NCBI RefSeq assembly: GCF_000962805.1
Contig: NZ_JZTW01000004.1
Coordinates: forward strand, 62,001 to 126,000
Direction of reading: 5' to 3'
Origin: Pseudarthrobacter chlorophenolicus
GTDB taxonomy: Bacteria; Actinomycetota; Actinomycetes; Actinomycetales; Micrococcaceae
DNA: 64,000 nucleotides
Positions 45,544 through 54,208 of the stretch are shown here, in pieces (the first letter of the stretch is position 1; each line of letters starts with the position of its first letter). The position numbers and the translations under genes were made by a program. The notes below the pieces were generated by a model. That model saw only the letters and a program-made list of their open reading frames with translations. It made no database searches and was not told where the DNA came from.

Positions 45544-46080
45544 TCAGCCTGCCGTTGTGGCGTCCGCCGCCTCTGCCCCGTCCTTCGGGACGAGCCGCAG
45601 CGAGACGGAGTTGATGCAGTAGCGCTGGTCCGTGGGAGTGCCGTAGCCCTCGCCGTCGAACACGTGGCCCAGGTGTGAATCGCAGGTGCCGCAGCGGACC
45701 TCCACGCGGTCCATGCCCATGGTCCGGTCGTGGATGTAGCGGACCGTCCCCTCGGCCAGCGGGGCCCAGAACGATGGCCAGCCGCAGTGCGAATCGAACT
45801 TCTCGTTGCTGGTGAACAGCTCGGTACCGCAGGCCCGGCACTGGTATACGCCGGCTGTGTGGGTGTCCCAGTACTCGCCGGTGTAGGGGCGCTCGGTCCC
45901 GGCCTGCCGGAGGACGCGGTACTCCTCCGGAGTGAGTTCCTCCCGCCACTGGGCATCTGGCTTGTTGACGGTGGGCTGCTCCGATTGCCCCTCAGCGCCG
46001 GCGTTGCGGCCCTCCGCGGCCGGGTCTGCCACCGCGTGGGTGGCCTTGTTTCCGAAAATGTTGTTTCCGAAGATACTCAT
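45544..46080 (-). CDS. msrB: Peptide-methionine (R)-S-oxide reductase MsrB
   Basis: Repairs methionine-R-sulfoxide in proteins. 178 aa. Two CxxC zinc pairs (YQCRACGTEL, VRCGTCDSHLGH), the substrate segment FDSHCGWPSFW and the catalytic cysteine in RYCINSVSL are present. A 45-residue low-complexity N-terminal extension (MSIFGNNIFGNKATHAV...) precedes the domain. It lies 14 bp after the 46095 gene and is likely co-transcribed. Confidence 0.95.
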   Translation of the reverse strand: MSIFGNNIFGNKATHAVADPAAEGRNAGAEGQSEQPTVNKPDAQWREELTPEEYRVLRQAGTERPYTGEYWDTHTAGVYQCRACGTELFTSNEKFDSHCGWPSFWAPLAEGTVRYIHDRTMGMDRVEVRCGTCDSHLGHVFDGEGYGTPTDQRYCINSVSLRLVPKDGAEAADATTAG

Positions 46081-46094
46081 GTAGTGGTCAACGC

Positions 46095-46586
46095 CTAGGA
46101 GTCGCCGATAAATCCCGATCCTGCATACAGGTGCAGAACGGGGATACCGAGCTGGTCCTGGGCCTTGTTCGCCCAGTCGGTGTGGAAGGTATCGGCCACC
46201 GCATGCGGCCGCGTGATGACCACTGCCTGAGTGGCTCCGGTATCCCGGACCTTGGCCACCAGTCCGTTAACCGCACCGCCGTTCACCACCTCGCCGTCGA
46301 CTCCGGCCCCCAGCCCTTCCAGGGCGGCAAGCGAGGCTGCCAGGGTCTCCGTGGCGTGGGCGCGTTCCTCGGCGGGGTCCGGTGCGCGGGAAGTCAGTTC
46401 ACGGAAGGCCGCGGCAATTTCCAGAAGGGAGAGGTGTTCGAGGAAATCCACCAGCAGGTGCCGTTCGGTATTGGCCGGCACAAGGACCAGCAGCCGGGAG
46501 TCTGCTCCGTCCACCAGCCGTTCGATGTTCAGGCGGTCGTCCGCCCCCAATGGCTCTTCGGTCAGGATGACGATGGGTTCACTCAT
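46095..46586 (-). CDS. Uncharacterised protein, UspA-like architecture
   Basis: 163 aa, soluble, acidic. The pattern strand (IVILTEEPLG), long helix (FLEHLSLLEIAAAFRELTS) and C-terminal strand QAVVITRPHAVADTF then GIPVLHLYAGSG resembles a universal-stress-type alpha/beta fold, but no ATP-binding G-x2-G-x9-G motif is evident. I do not recognise a named family. It precedes msrB in the same direction. Confidence 0.7.
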   Translation of the reverse strand: MSEPIVILTEEPLGADDRLNIERLVDGADSRLLVLVPANTERHLLVDFLEHLSLLEIAAAFRELTSRAPDPAEERAHATETLAASLAALEGLGAGVDGEVVNGGAVNGLVAKVRDTGATQAVVITRPHAVADTFHTDWANKAQDQLGIPVLHLYAGSGFIGDS

Positions 46587-46723
46587 GGCCTTAGCCTAGC
46601 CCTGTGCGTGGGGCGCCGCACTCACCTGTACGCGGGCCTGTCACGGTGTGCGGGCACCGGTCCGCACAGGACCCGCCCGGCCCGGAATGCGGTGATCCTT
46701 CCGCTGACGGTAAGAATAGAAGC

Positions 46724-48001
46724 ATGGCTTCTTATCTGCGGACGCGCCCGGAGCACACTGCCCAGACCCCGGAAACAGGGGGCATGTCGCTGCGGACCCG
46801 ATGGGCCATCGCCGGTGCCATCGCGGGCAGTTCCCTGACCGGGCTCCTGGCAGCTGGTTCGTCGGCGCTCGCCGTGTATTTCGCCCGCCGCGTCATTACG
46901 CCGGCACGGCAGCGGACGTCGGACCAGGAGGTCCTTGCGGTCATCCGCGACGGGCAAAACCAGCAGGTGATCCTGGCCGCCACGGACGACACCACGGTGG
47001 ACGGCCGGTACGGATTCTATTTCGACGGCGGCAAGGGGCACGCCAGGATCGGCCGCATCATCTCCTATTCGCCGGCGGAGCGGACGGTACTGCGCGAAGT
47101 CGAAGCGGTCTACGCCGGAGACCTCTCTGCCGCCCGCTGGGGCTGGTGGAGCGGCGCCCTTTACCCGGACCCCGCCGCCGTCGGCTATTCAGCCGAGGAA
47201 GTGGCCATTCCCGTGGAACGGGGCGAGGCGCCTGCCTGGCTGGTCCGCGCCGGGGGGACGGCGCGGACGTGGGCGCTCATGGTCCATGGCCGCGGTGCCA
47301 GCCGGCAGGAGGCGCTGCGGGCGGTGGGTCCGGCGCTGGAGCTGGGGCTCACCAGCCTGCTGCTGTCCTACCGCAATGACGGCCTGGCGCCGTCGGCGGA
47401 TGACGGGCGGTACGGCCTTGGCTCCACGGAATGGCAGGACATTGAGGCAGCCATCGGGTATGCACTGGACAACGGCGCCGAGGAAGTTGTGCTTTTCGGT
47501 TGGTCCATGGGCGGCGCCATCTGCCTGCAGGCAGCGGACCTGTCCCGCTACCGCCACCTGATCCGGGCCATGGTCCTGGACGCGCCGGTGATCGACTGGG
47601 TCAACGTCCTGGCCCATCATGCGCAGCTGAACCGGATTCCCTCGGTGGTGGGCCGGTACGGGCAGCTCATGCTGGGGCATCCGCTGGGACGCAGGCTGAC
47701 GGGCTTGTCCGCGCCTGTGGACCTCAAAGCCATGGACTGGGTCTCACGCGCTGTTGAGCTCCGGACCCCCACACTGATCCTGCACAGCGTTGATGATGAA
47801 TACGTGCCCTATAAGCCGTCCGCGCTGCTGGCCGAGCGGAACCCTGAAATGGTGACCTTCGAGGCCTTCAACCACGCGCGGCACACGAAGGAATGGAACG
47901 TGGACCCGGAGCGCTGGGAGCGGCTGGTGAAGGCGTGGCTGCGGCAGCAGCTCGCCCCGCGCCTCAACCCGGGTGCCCGGCCGGGGGAGCAGTCCGGCTA
48001 A
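46724..48001 (+). CDS. Membrane-anchored alpha/beta hydrolase
   Basis: 425 aa. One N-terminal transmembrane helix at about residues 26-50 (WAIAGAIAGSSLTGLLAAGSS). The hydrolase domain has nucleophile elbow VVLFGWSMGGAICLQ, acid DDEYVPYKPS and His in NHARHTKEW, a complete Ser-Asp-His triad. Probably an esterase-like enzyme facing one side of the membrane; substrate unknown. The start ATG follows an AT-rich TAAGAATAGA stretch. It converges with ybaK. Confidence 0.88.
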   Translation: MASYLRTRPEHTAQTPETGGMSLRTRWAIAGAIAGSSLTGLLAAGSSALAVYFARRVITPARQRTSDQEVLAVIRDGQNQQVILAATDDTTVDGRYGFYFDGGKGHARIGRIISYSPAERTVLREVEAVYAGDLSAARWGWWSGALYPDPAAVGYSAEEVAIPVERGEAPAWLVRAGGTARTWALMVHGRGASRQEALRAVGPALELGLTSLLLSYRNDGLAPSADDGRYGLGSTEWQDIEAAIGYALDNGAEEVVLFGWSMGGAICLQAADLSRYRHLIRAMVLDAPVIDWVNVLAHHAQLNRIPSVVGRYGQLMLGHPLGRRLTGLSAPVDLKAMDWVSRAVELRTPTLILHSVDDEYVPYKPSALLAERNPEMVTFEAFNHARHTKEWNVDPERWERLVKAWLRQQLAPRLNPGARPGEQSG

Positions 48002-48028
48002 TCAGACTGGCTGGTTGGCCTGTCTGAT
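48001..48028. terminator. Hairpin between convergent hydrolase and ybaK genes
   Basis: ATCAGAC (48001-48007) pairs with GTCTGAT (48022-48028), starting at the hydrolase stop codon. No U-run; a possible shared terminator. Confidence 0.35.
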
Positions 48029-48035
48029 CAGCCAG

Positions 48036-48530
48036 CTACGCGTTGCTGCCGATCAGCGCGGTGACTGCGTCGGTCAGCCGGACCAGGTCCAGCGGTGCCA
48101 GTTCGATGTCCAGGCCGCGCCGGCCGCCGGACACCAGCATGGTGTCCAGCTCCAGGGCAGAGGCATCGAGCACTGTGGGGGAGGGGAGCCGTTGGCCCAG
48201 CGGTGAGATGCCGCCCAGCACGTAGCCTGTGCGGCGCTGCGCGGCGGCCGGATCTGCCATGGCGGCTTTCTTTGCCCCCATCGCCGCAGCGAAGGCTTTC
48301 AGGTCCAGGGTGCCGCTGACGGGGACGATGCCAACGGCCAGCCTGCCTTCAACCTCCACCATCAGGGTCTTGAAGACCCGTGCCGGATCGATTCCCAGGA
48401 CTGCGGCTGCTTCCGCCCCGTAGCTGGCTGCGGCCGGATCATGGGAATAGGGGTGCAGCACGAAGGGAACCCCGGCGGCGGCGAGTGCCGCCGTGGCCGG
48501 GGTTCCCTGTGCTGCGCTCTTGCGTGCCAC
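48036..48530 (-). CDS. ybaK: Cys-tRNA(Pro)/Cys-tRNA(Cys) deacylase YbaK/EbsC
   Basis: Trans-editing protein removing cysteine from mischarged tRNA-Pro. 164 aa. MGAKKAAMADPAAAQRRTGYVLGGISPLGQR contains the conserved lysine and the GGISPLGQ signature. Part of a minus-strand cluster with sufE and a sulfurtransferase (12 bp gap), all linked to cysteine or sulfur. Confidence 0.93.
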   Translation of the reverse strand: MARKSAAQGTPATAALAAAGVPFVLHPYSHDPAAASYGAEAAAVLGIDPARVFKTLMVEVEGRLAVGIVPVSGTLDLKAFAAAMGAKKAAMADPAAAQRRTGYVLGGISPLGQRLPSPTVLDASALELDTMLVSGGRRGLDIELAPLDLVRLTDAVTALIGSNA

Positions 48531-48542
48531 GCGTCTGTGCGG

Positions 48543-49010
48543 TCAGGCGCGGACGCCGGACGCTGCAGCTACCTTGCGCTTGATCCTGCCCAGCATCGCC
48601 GTCATGCCCCTCATCCGGAGAGGGGTGATGGCCCTGGTCAGGCCCAGCAGCTCGGGCATGTCATCCGGTACGGAAAGGATTTCCTCCGCCGAAAGCCCAT
48701 CCAAGCCTTCGTGCAGCACTCCGGCGAAGCCACGCGTGGTGGGGGCTTCGGCGGGGGCCTTGAAGAAGAGTCGGAAGGCGGTGGCTGAACCGGTGCTGCC
48801 GTCCTTTTCCGTTTCGATGGTCAGGAACAGCGGCGACTGGCACTCCACTACCTGCTCCAGGAGCTCGGGGTGGTTGGTGAGCCGTTCGGGAAGTTCCGGA
48901 AGCCCCTCCGAGAATTCGAGCAGCAGCTGCAGCCGCTCGGGCTCTGACAGGGCCTGGAAGTCGTCCACAATCGCCGCGAGGGCGGAAGGCAAGGCTTGAG
49001 TAGTCATCAT
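48543..49010 (-). CDS. sufE: SufE family protein
   Basis: 155 aa. Accepts sulfur from a cysteine desulfurase for Fe-S cluster assembly in the family. Sulfur-accepting Cys lies in VVECQSPLFLTIE; FADFLHEGLDG-like text (FAGVLHEGLDGLSAEEIL) and LTPLRMRGMTAML-like C-terminus (ITPLRMRGMTAML) match. Two start ATGs lie in tandem (49010, 49007). 24 bp after the sulfurtransferase gene. Confidence 0.92.
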   Translation of the reverse strand: MMTTQALPSALAAIVDDFQALSEPERLQLLLEFSEGLPELPERLTNHPELLEQVVECQSPLFLTIETEKDGSTGSATAFRLFFKAPAEAPTTRGFAGVLHEGLDGLSAEEILSVPDDMPELLGLTRAITPLRMRGMTAMLGRIKRKVAAASGVRA

Positions 49011-49034
49011 GGCCAGTTTACGCGGGAGCTTTCG

Positions 49035-49958
49035 TCAGACTCCAACGGCGACGGGAAAGGAGCCGCGCTCGGCGCCCTTGACGATGGGGACGCGGACGGC
49101 GTTGCCCCATTCGGTCCAGGAGCCGTCATAGTTACGGACGGACTCGAAGCCCAGCAGGAACTTCAGTGCAAACCAGGTGTGGCTGGATCGCTCGCCGATG
49201 CGGCAGTAGGCCACCACATCGTCGCCCGCCGTAAGGCCGGCTTCGCCGAGGTAGATGGCGTCCAGGTCTTCCCGGCTGCGGAACGTGCCGTTTTCGGCCG
49301 CTGCACGGGCCCACGGCACGGAGGCAGCAGTGGGGATGTGGCCGCCGCGCAGTGCGCCCTCTTCCGGGTAGGCCGGCATGTGGGTGCGCTGGCCGGTGTA
49401 CTCCTCGGCGGAGCGGACGTCGATCAGGGGCTTGCCCAGGTGGGCCAGCACGTCGTCCTTGAAGGCGCGGATGGGGGCGTCGTCGCGCTCCACCACGGGG
49501 TAGTTCCCCGGGGCGGGCGCGGGCTTGTCCTTGGTCAGGTCCCGGCCTTCGGCGACCCATTTGTCCCGGCCGCCGTCGAGCAGGCGCACATCCTGGTGGC
49601 CGAACAGGGTGAAGACCCACAATGCGTAGGCGGCCCACCAGTTGGACTTGTCGCCGTAGATCACCACGGTGCTGTCCCGGGAGATGCCCTTCGAGGCGGC
49701 CAGTTCAGCGAAGGCTTCGCCGTCGACGTAGTCGCGGGTGACGTCGTCGTTCAGGTCGGTGTGCCAGTCGATCTTCACTGCGCCGGGGATGTGGCCGGTT
49801 TCGTACAGCAGCACGTCCTCGTCCGATTCGACGACAACCAGTTCACCGTTGGCAACGGCGCCGCTCTCCAGGGCGGCGGCAAGCCACTCGGTGGAAACCA
49901 GCCGCTCCGGGTGGGCGTAGGCGGCGAACTTTTCATTCTGTTCAACGGGGTAGGGCAT
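49035..49958 (-). CDS. sseA: Thiosulfate/3-mercaptopyruvate sulfurtransferase (tandem rhodanese)
   Basis: 307 aa, two rhodanese domains. Only the second is active: [15 protein letters not shown] holds the catalytic Cys in a CRIGERS loop, as in the mycobacterial SseA/CysA proteins. The first domain has the degenerate [15 protein letters not shown]. An AAAGG ribosome site precedes the ATG. First gene of the sulfur cluster with sufE and ybaK. Confidence 0.94.
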   Translation of the reverse strand: MPYPVEQNEKFAAYAHPERLVSTEWLAAALESGAVANGELVVVESDEDVLLYETGHIPGAVKIDWHTDLNDDVTRDYVDGEAFAELAASKGISRDSTVVIYGDKSNWWAAYALWVFTLFGHQDVRLLDGGRDKWVAEGRDLTKDKPAPAPGNYPVVERDDAPIRAFKDDVLAHLGKPLIDVRSAEEYTGQRTHMPAYPEEGALRGGHIPTAASVPWARAAAENGTFRSREDLDAIYLGEAGLTAGDDVVAYCRIGERSSHTWFALKFLLGFESVRNYDGSWTEWGNAVRVPIVKGAERGSFPVAVGV

Positions 49959-50018
49959 GGTGTTGGCCTTTCATCGAGGACACGGGAGGGCCGCGCAGTG
50001 CGGTAAGCGGCTCCTGCA

Positions 50019-50034
50019 TGGGGACCTTTCCCCA
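50019..50034. promoter_or_regulatory. Palindrome upstream of the sulfurtransferase cluster
   Basis: TGGGGA-CCTT-TCCCCA, about 60 bp before the sseA start on the minus strand, just after a weak TAGTGT -10 at 50035-50040. It could be an operator or an early hairpin of the leader. Confidence 0.35.
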
Positions 50035-50187
50035 CACTATCCAGCGGCAGATGCGTTGTCCGTATTCCGTTAACAGGACGAAATGTTGGCTTCATCACCC
50101 CTAGTGGTCCCGGTGATGCTGCGCCCGGACGGGTACCGCGAAGCCGGTATCCTTTCTGGGGACCACCTACCAGCAGAACGGACCACC

Positions 50188-51225
50188 TTGGTACAGATCG
50201 AACAGCTTGCGGCGCGCACTCCTGCAGTGTCGGTGAACGAACTCCTTAAGGGTTTCTATCCGTCGCCGCGGTTTGGCCAGGTGTCCTTCGCCAGCTACCG
50301 TCCGGACCCAAAGCAGCCCAGCCAGGCGGCTGCCGTCCAGGCCCTGGAGGGGTTTGCCGGCAACGTGGCACCGTCCGACGGCGGCGGGCTCTTCAAGAAA
50401 CTGTTCGGCAAGAAGGACAGCTCGCGTGCCGGCATCTATCTCGACGGGGGATTCGGCGTGGGTAAGACCCACCTCCTCGCTTCGCTGTGGCACGCCGCCC
50501 CCGGACCGAAGGCCTTCGGCACCTTCGTTGAATACACCAACCTGGTGGGCGCCCTCTCGTTCCGCAAGACGGTTGACGCACTCAGCAGCTACAAGCTGGT
50601 GTGCATCGACGAATTCGAACTCGACGACCCGGGCGACACCGTCCTGATGTCCCGGCTCATGCGGGAACTGGCCGACGCCGGCGTGAAGCTGGCCGCCACC
50701 TCCAACACCCTGCCCGGCTCTCTGGGGGACGGCCGCTTCGCCGCTGTGGACTTCCAGCGCGAAATCCAGGTCCTGGCGGACCAGTTCGACGTTATCCGCA
50801 TCGACGGCGAGGACTTCCGCCACCGCGGCTTGCCGGCGGCCCCGGCCCCGCTCAAGAACAGCGAACTGACCTCCCACATGAAGGCCGAGTTCGACGGCAA
50901 GACGGTAGCCCAGGACGAGTTCAGCACCTTGATCCACCACCTCGCCGGCGTACACCCCAGCCGGTACCGGCAGCTCATCGACGGGATCGACGGCGTGGTG
51001 TGGCGCAACGTGGAAACCATCACCGAGCAGTCAGTGGCACTGCGGTTCGTGGTCCTGGCGGACCGGCTCTACGACAAGGACGTCCCCATCCTTGCCAGCG
51101 GCGTGCCGTTCGACAAGCTGTTCACAGAGGAAATGATGGCCGGCGGCTACATGAAGAAGTACTTTCGCGCCGTGTCCAGGCTCACCGCGCTGGCCCGCGA
51201 AGGCCAGAACCACGAACCGTCCTAG
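50188..51225 (+). CDS. zapE: Cell division protein ZapE (AFG1-family ATPase)
   Basis: 345 aa from TTG 50188 (LVQIEQLAARTP). ATG 50083, with an AGGA element before it, would add 35 residues that do not look conserved. Walker A GGFGVGKTHLLASLWH, Walker B YKLVCIDEFELDDPGD, sensor region KLAATSNTLPGSLGDGRFAAVDF. LLKGFYPSPRFG is the family N-terminal motif. In E. coli ZapE acts on FtsZ under stress; its actinobacterial role is less clear. It converges with benE. Confidence 0.9.
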   Translation: MVQIEQLAARTPAVSVNELLKGFYPSPRFGQVSFASYRPDPKQPSQAAAVQALEGFAGNVAPSDGGGLFKKLFGKKDSSRAGIYLDGGFGVGKTHLLASLWHAAPGPKAFGTFVEYTNLVGALSFRKTVDALSSYKLVCIDEFELDDPGDTVLMSRLMRELADAGVKLAATSNTLPGSLGDGRFAAVDFQREIQVLADQFDVIRIDGEDFRHRGLPAAPAPLKNSELTSHMKAEFDGKTVAQDEFSTLIHHLAGVHPSRYRQLIDGIDGVVWRNVETITEQSVALRFVVLADRLYDKDVPILASGVPFDKLFTEEMMAGGYMKKYFRAVSRLTALAREGQNHEPS

Positions 51226-51276
51226 TGTGTTCGGCGGGGCTTCAATGCCACCCGCGGCGGCCCTCGCCGGTGGCTC

Positions 51277-52533
51277 CTAAGCGCGGTCCCCTGCGCCTGC
51301 GGGCCCACCGTCCAGCAGTTCCCGCTCCCGCCGGGGGACCAGCAGCGTCCTGACCACCAGGCCGGCAAGGAGTGCCCAGAACGCCGAGCCTATCCCGGCA
51401 AACGCAAGCCCCGAAGCGGCCGTTAGGAACGTGACTGCCGGGGCGATGCGGTCCTCGGCATCTGCCAGTGCCGAAGAGACCGACGCCGCCAGCGTGCCCA
51501 GGAGCGCCAGCCCAGCCACCGCTTCCAGCATGCCCGCCGGTGCTGCACTGACCAGGGTGACCAGCGCGGCCGAGAAGGCAGCCAGGACCAGGTAGGCCGC
51601 TCCGGAGGTAAGACCTGCAACCCAGCGCCTGCTGCGGTTGCTACCGGCTTCCTCACCGGCAGCAAGCGCCGCGCTCAACGCGGCAAGGTTGATGGCATGG
51701 CCGCCAAACGGCGCGCCCAGTACGGTGCCTGCACCGGTCACCAGCATCGATGCCCGCCACGGCGTGGCAAAGCCGAACGAGCGCAGCACTGCCACACCCG
51801 GAACGTTCTGGGAGGCCATGGTCACCACGAACAATGGCAGGGCGATGCCCACCATGGCCTGCAGGCTGAAGGACGGCGTGGTCCACACGAGGTGCGGCAG
51901 CACCCCGCCCGTTCCGGGGCCCGTGCCGGTGGCAGCCAAAGAGACGGCGATGACTCCCAGCGCCACGATCAGTGCCGCAGGCACAGCCCAGCGCGGGGCG
52001 TACTTCATCATGAGCAGCCAACAAACAATGACGGGGGCCACGAAGAGCGGAACGGTGCCCAGTGCAGTGAACGGTGCCAGGCATAACTGCAGCAGGACGC
52101 CGGCCAGCATTGCCTGGGCGAGCGACGCGGGGATCCTTGCCATCAGCCGGCCGAGGGCAGGGATAAGCCCGGTCAGGGCTATCAGAACCCCGGCTGCAAG
52201 GAAGGCTCCGACGGCGGCCGGCCAGCCGCCGTCGGGCGTTCCGGACGTGGCGAGCAGGGCTGCGCCGGGCGTGGACCAGGCAAGCGTGACCGGAACCCGG
52301 GACCGCCACGCAAGCAGCAGGACGCCGACGCCTACGGCCAGGGTCAGCGCCAGCAGGCCGGACGCAGCCTGAGCGGGGTTGGCGCCTACTGCCCTAAGCC
52401 CGGCGAGGACAACGGCGAAGGACGACGTAAACCCCACCAGGGCGGTGACAATGCCGGCAACGACGGGCCGGGAATCGAAGGTGGAAGGACTGGCCGTCCG
52501 GCCGGTGCGGAGGGGTGCGGAAGACTTCGCCAT
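51277..52533 (-). CDS. benE: BenE-family (benzoate/H+ symporter-like) transporter
   Basis: 418 aa with about twelve transmembrane helices. AGIVTALVGFTSSFAVVLAGLRAVGANPAQAASGL is the characteristic N-terminus, and GAPFGGHAINLAALSAALAAGEEAG is the conserved mid-section of BenE proteins. Benzoate itself is not proven as substrate; no benzoate catabolic genes are nearby. Confidence 0.9.
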   Translation of the reverse strand: MAKSSAPLRTGRTASPSTFDSRPVVAGIVTALVGFTSSFAVVLAGLRAVGANPAQAASGLLALTLAVGVGVLLLAWRSRVPVTLAWSTPGAALLATSGTPDGGWPAAVGAFLAAGVLIALTGLIPALGRLMARIPASLAQAMLAGVLLQLCLAPFTALGTVPLFVAPVIVCWLLMMKYAPRWAVPAALIVALGVIAVSLAATGTGPGTGGVLPHLVWTTPSFSLQAMVGIALPLFVVTMASQNVPGVAVLRSFGFATPWRASMLVTGAGTVLGAPFGGHAINLAALSAALAAGEEAGSNRSRRWVAGLTSGAAYLVLAAFSAALVTLVSAAPAGMLEAVAGLALLGTLAASVSSALADAEDRIAPAVTFLTAASGLAFAGIGSAFWALLAGLVVRTLLVPRRERELLDGGPAGAGDRA

Positions 52534-52669
52534 ACCGGCAGGTTATCCGTGGTTGCGGCCCGTACTGCAATTGCGTGGCGCTACAGCACCGGGCGTCCTG
52601 ACACCCGGTCCGGCCACTGGCCCCGGCAGAGCCGCGCGGGCGGGCAGTCCGGGGTGATTAAACGCCAAA

Positions 52670-52703
52670 GGCGCGGGCGCCGCCTCCCGGCGGGACCCGC
52701 GCC
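52670..52703 (-). terminator. Terminator of the antitoxin-like gene
   Basis: GGCGCGGG/CCCGCGCC stem with an inner GCCG.../CGG stem. Read on the minus strand it is followed by TTTGGCGTTTAAT, so a partial U-run is present. The surrounding 220-bp gap downstream of benE holds no other visible feature. Confidence 0.6.
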
Positions 52704-52753
52704 CCGTTGACGTGCTGGGGCAATGCCCCGGCCGAGATCCTTACGGAGTCCTG

Positions 52754-53005
52754 TCAGCCGGCGGTGCCGGGTTGACGGGATTGACCGGGGGGGACCTGCT
52801 CTGCGGCAGGTGCCTGGCCAGGGGTCCCATTCTTGTCCACGAGCTTGGAAGCGCCATCCTGGATCTTGTCGACGTGGCCGGCGTACTTGCCGCCGGTCTT
52901 CTGGTCGACGAAATCGCCGGCTTTGGTGATGCCGTCCTTGATGGTCTGCTCGTTTCCGCGGATAAGACCCTGTGCCTTGCCCTTTAGATCGTCAATCAGT
53001 CCCAC
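52754..53005 (-). CDS. MT0933-family antitoxin-like protein, no adjacent toxin
   Basis: 83 aa from GTG 53005, placed by an excellent GGGAGG ribosome site 5 nt upstream. LKGKAQGLIRGNEQTIKDGI and DFVDQKTGGKYAGHVDKIQDGASKLVDK match the small MT0933/Rv0909 antitoxin family (repeated amphipathic helices). The rest is a Gln/Pro tail. No toxin gene lies on either side, so a solitary or non-toxin-antitoxin stress role is possible. Confidence 0.85.
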   Translation of the reverse strand: MGLIDDLKGKAQGLIRGNEQTIKDGITKAGDFVDQKTGGKYAGHVDKIQDGASKLVDKNGTPGQAPAAEQVPPGQSRQPGTAG

Positions 53006-53134
53006 GAGCACCTCCCTTCGGTCGCGGAGCCAGGTCGCTCCTTGCGCAATCGATCCTAGACCTGCGGGAGGGCAGTTCCAAGGATATTGGGGAGATTTGC
53101 GTTCGCCCGCAGCGGATGAGGCTTGGCACGGCAA

Positions 53135-53164
53135 CAAAAAAAGCAGCTCTTCACGAGCTGCTTT
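53135..53164 (-). terminator. Intrinsic terminator of the tRNA cluster
   Basis: On the minus strand AAAGCAGCTC-GTGAA-GAGCTGCTTT is followed by a run of T. It is a textbook Rho-independent terminator 6 nt after the last tRNA-Val. Confidence 0.9.
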
Positions 53165-53169
53165 GAGTG

Positions 53170-53241
53170 TGGGCGATACTGGGATCGAACCAGTGACCTC
53201 TTCCGTGTCAGGGAAGCGCGCTACCGCTGCGCCAATCGCCC
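53170..53241 (-). tRNA. tRNA-Val (GAC), copy 1
   Basis: 72 nt. Cloverleaf: acceptor GGGCGAT/ATCGCCC, anticodon stem CTTCC/GGAAG with loop CTGACAC, anticodon GAC. T arm GGTTCGATCC. Identical to the copy at 53403-53474. CCA is not encoded. Confidence 0.96.
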
Positions 53242-53278
53242 GGAACCGGAAGACCGGCTAATGGGTTTTGAAAAAGAG

Positions 53279-53351
<73 letters not shown>

Positions 53352-53402
53352 AATTGCGTTCCGGCCGGGGCCGGACTGCTGTTGGCAAGTTACCTTGCCG
53401 AG

Positions 53403-53474
53403 TGGGCGATACTGGGATCGAACCAGTGACCTCTTCCGTGTCAGGGAAGCGCGCTACCGCTGCGCCAATCGCCC
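53403..53474 (-). tRNA. tRNA-Val (GAC), copy 2
   Basis: 72 nt, the same sequence as copy 1. The identity stops at the mature tRNA ends, and flanking spacers differ. Confidence 0.96.
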
Positions 53475-53516
53475 ATGCTGATTCGGAGAGTATCCGAAAA
53501 ACCATGGTTTTCACCG

Positions 53517-53587
53517 AGGTGGGTACGGGATTCGAACCCGTGTATACGGCTTTGCAGGCCGCTGCCTCGCCTCTCGGCCAACCCACC
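53517..53587 (-). tRNA. tRNA-Cys (GCA)
   Basis: 71 nt with discriminator. Acceptor GGTGGGT/ACCCACC, anticodon loop CTGCAAA, anticodon GCA; T arm GGGTTCGAATCCC. The only Cys tRNA in the window, between a Gly and a Val gene. Confidence 0.95.
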
Positions 53588-53632
53588 GTGTAAGCCCCGG
53601 TTTAGCAACCGTTGCCGTGACAGTGTCCTGCG

Positions 53633-53705
<73 letters not shown>

Positions 53706-53764
53706 AGTTTGGAGGTTTGATTCCTTGCCGTTTCGGCATTTCCTCGCTTCCAACGAGTAAAAAC

Positions 53765-53791
53765 AATATAGGAGGTTCCGGGAAAGTCCAA
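53765..53791 (-). promoter_or_regulatory. Likely promoter of the five-tRNA operon
   Basis: Minus strand TTGGAC (53786-53791) and TATATT (53765-53770), 15 bp apart, in the AT-rich part of the 326-bp gap between divergent tRNA units. The -10 is strong; the spacing is short. The rest of the gap (53792-53991) shows no gene. Confidence 0.55.
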
Positions 53792-53991
53792 ATCGGCTGG
53801 TCCGGTTGCTGTCACCATGCCCCTGCATCCCAGTAATGGCGCGGAATGCTGCGACTTACAAGCGTGTAATTCGAGTAACTCCAGCTTCCCCCTGACGCTG
53901 CGGGATGCAGGAATGTGGAGTGTGTATGCAGCGGACGGGCAGCGGAAAGGTCCATTTAGCGGGGCCGTCTTTGGGAGCCGGTGGCCGATTT

Positions 53992-54019
53992 TTGAAATGG
54001 CCTCCCGGTGGGCTAGCAT
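53992..54019 (+). promoter_or_regulatory. Promoter of tRNA-Val (CAC)
   Basis: TTGAAA (53992-53997), 16-bp spacer, TAGCAT (54014-54019); the tRNA starts 12 nt after the -10. Confidence 0.75.
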
Positions 54020-54031
54020 TCAAATGCATCG

Positions 54032-54103
54032 GGGCGATTGGCGCAGTGGTAGCGCGCTTCGTTCACACCGAAGAGGTCACTGGTTCGAACCCAGTATCGC
54101 CCA
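54032..54103 (+). tRNA. tRNA-Val (CAC)
   Basis: 72 nt. Acceptor GGGCGAT/ATCGCCC, anticodon arm CTTCG-TTCACAC-CGAAG, anticodon CAC. Very similar to tRNA-Val(GAC) outside the anticodon arm, so both come from one ancestor. It has its own promoter and terminator. Confidence 0.96.
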
Positions 54104-54109
54104 CCGCAG

Positions 54110-54151
54110 AAGGTCCGTTTCCGCTCATCAGCAGCGGAGGCGGACCTTTTT
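54110..54151 (+). terminator. Intrinsic terminator after tRNA-Val (CAC)
   Basis: AAGGTCCG pairs with CGGACCTT and an inner TCCGCT pairs with AGCGGA; followed by TTTTTC. A strong Rho-independent terminator. Confidence 0.9.
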
Positions 54152-54208
54152 CATGCCCGGGCCTGGCTCCCGGAGATTTTGTCGGCCCCCTGTGAAAGAG
54201 TCTTTTGT

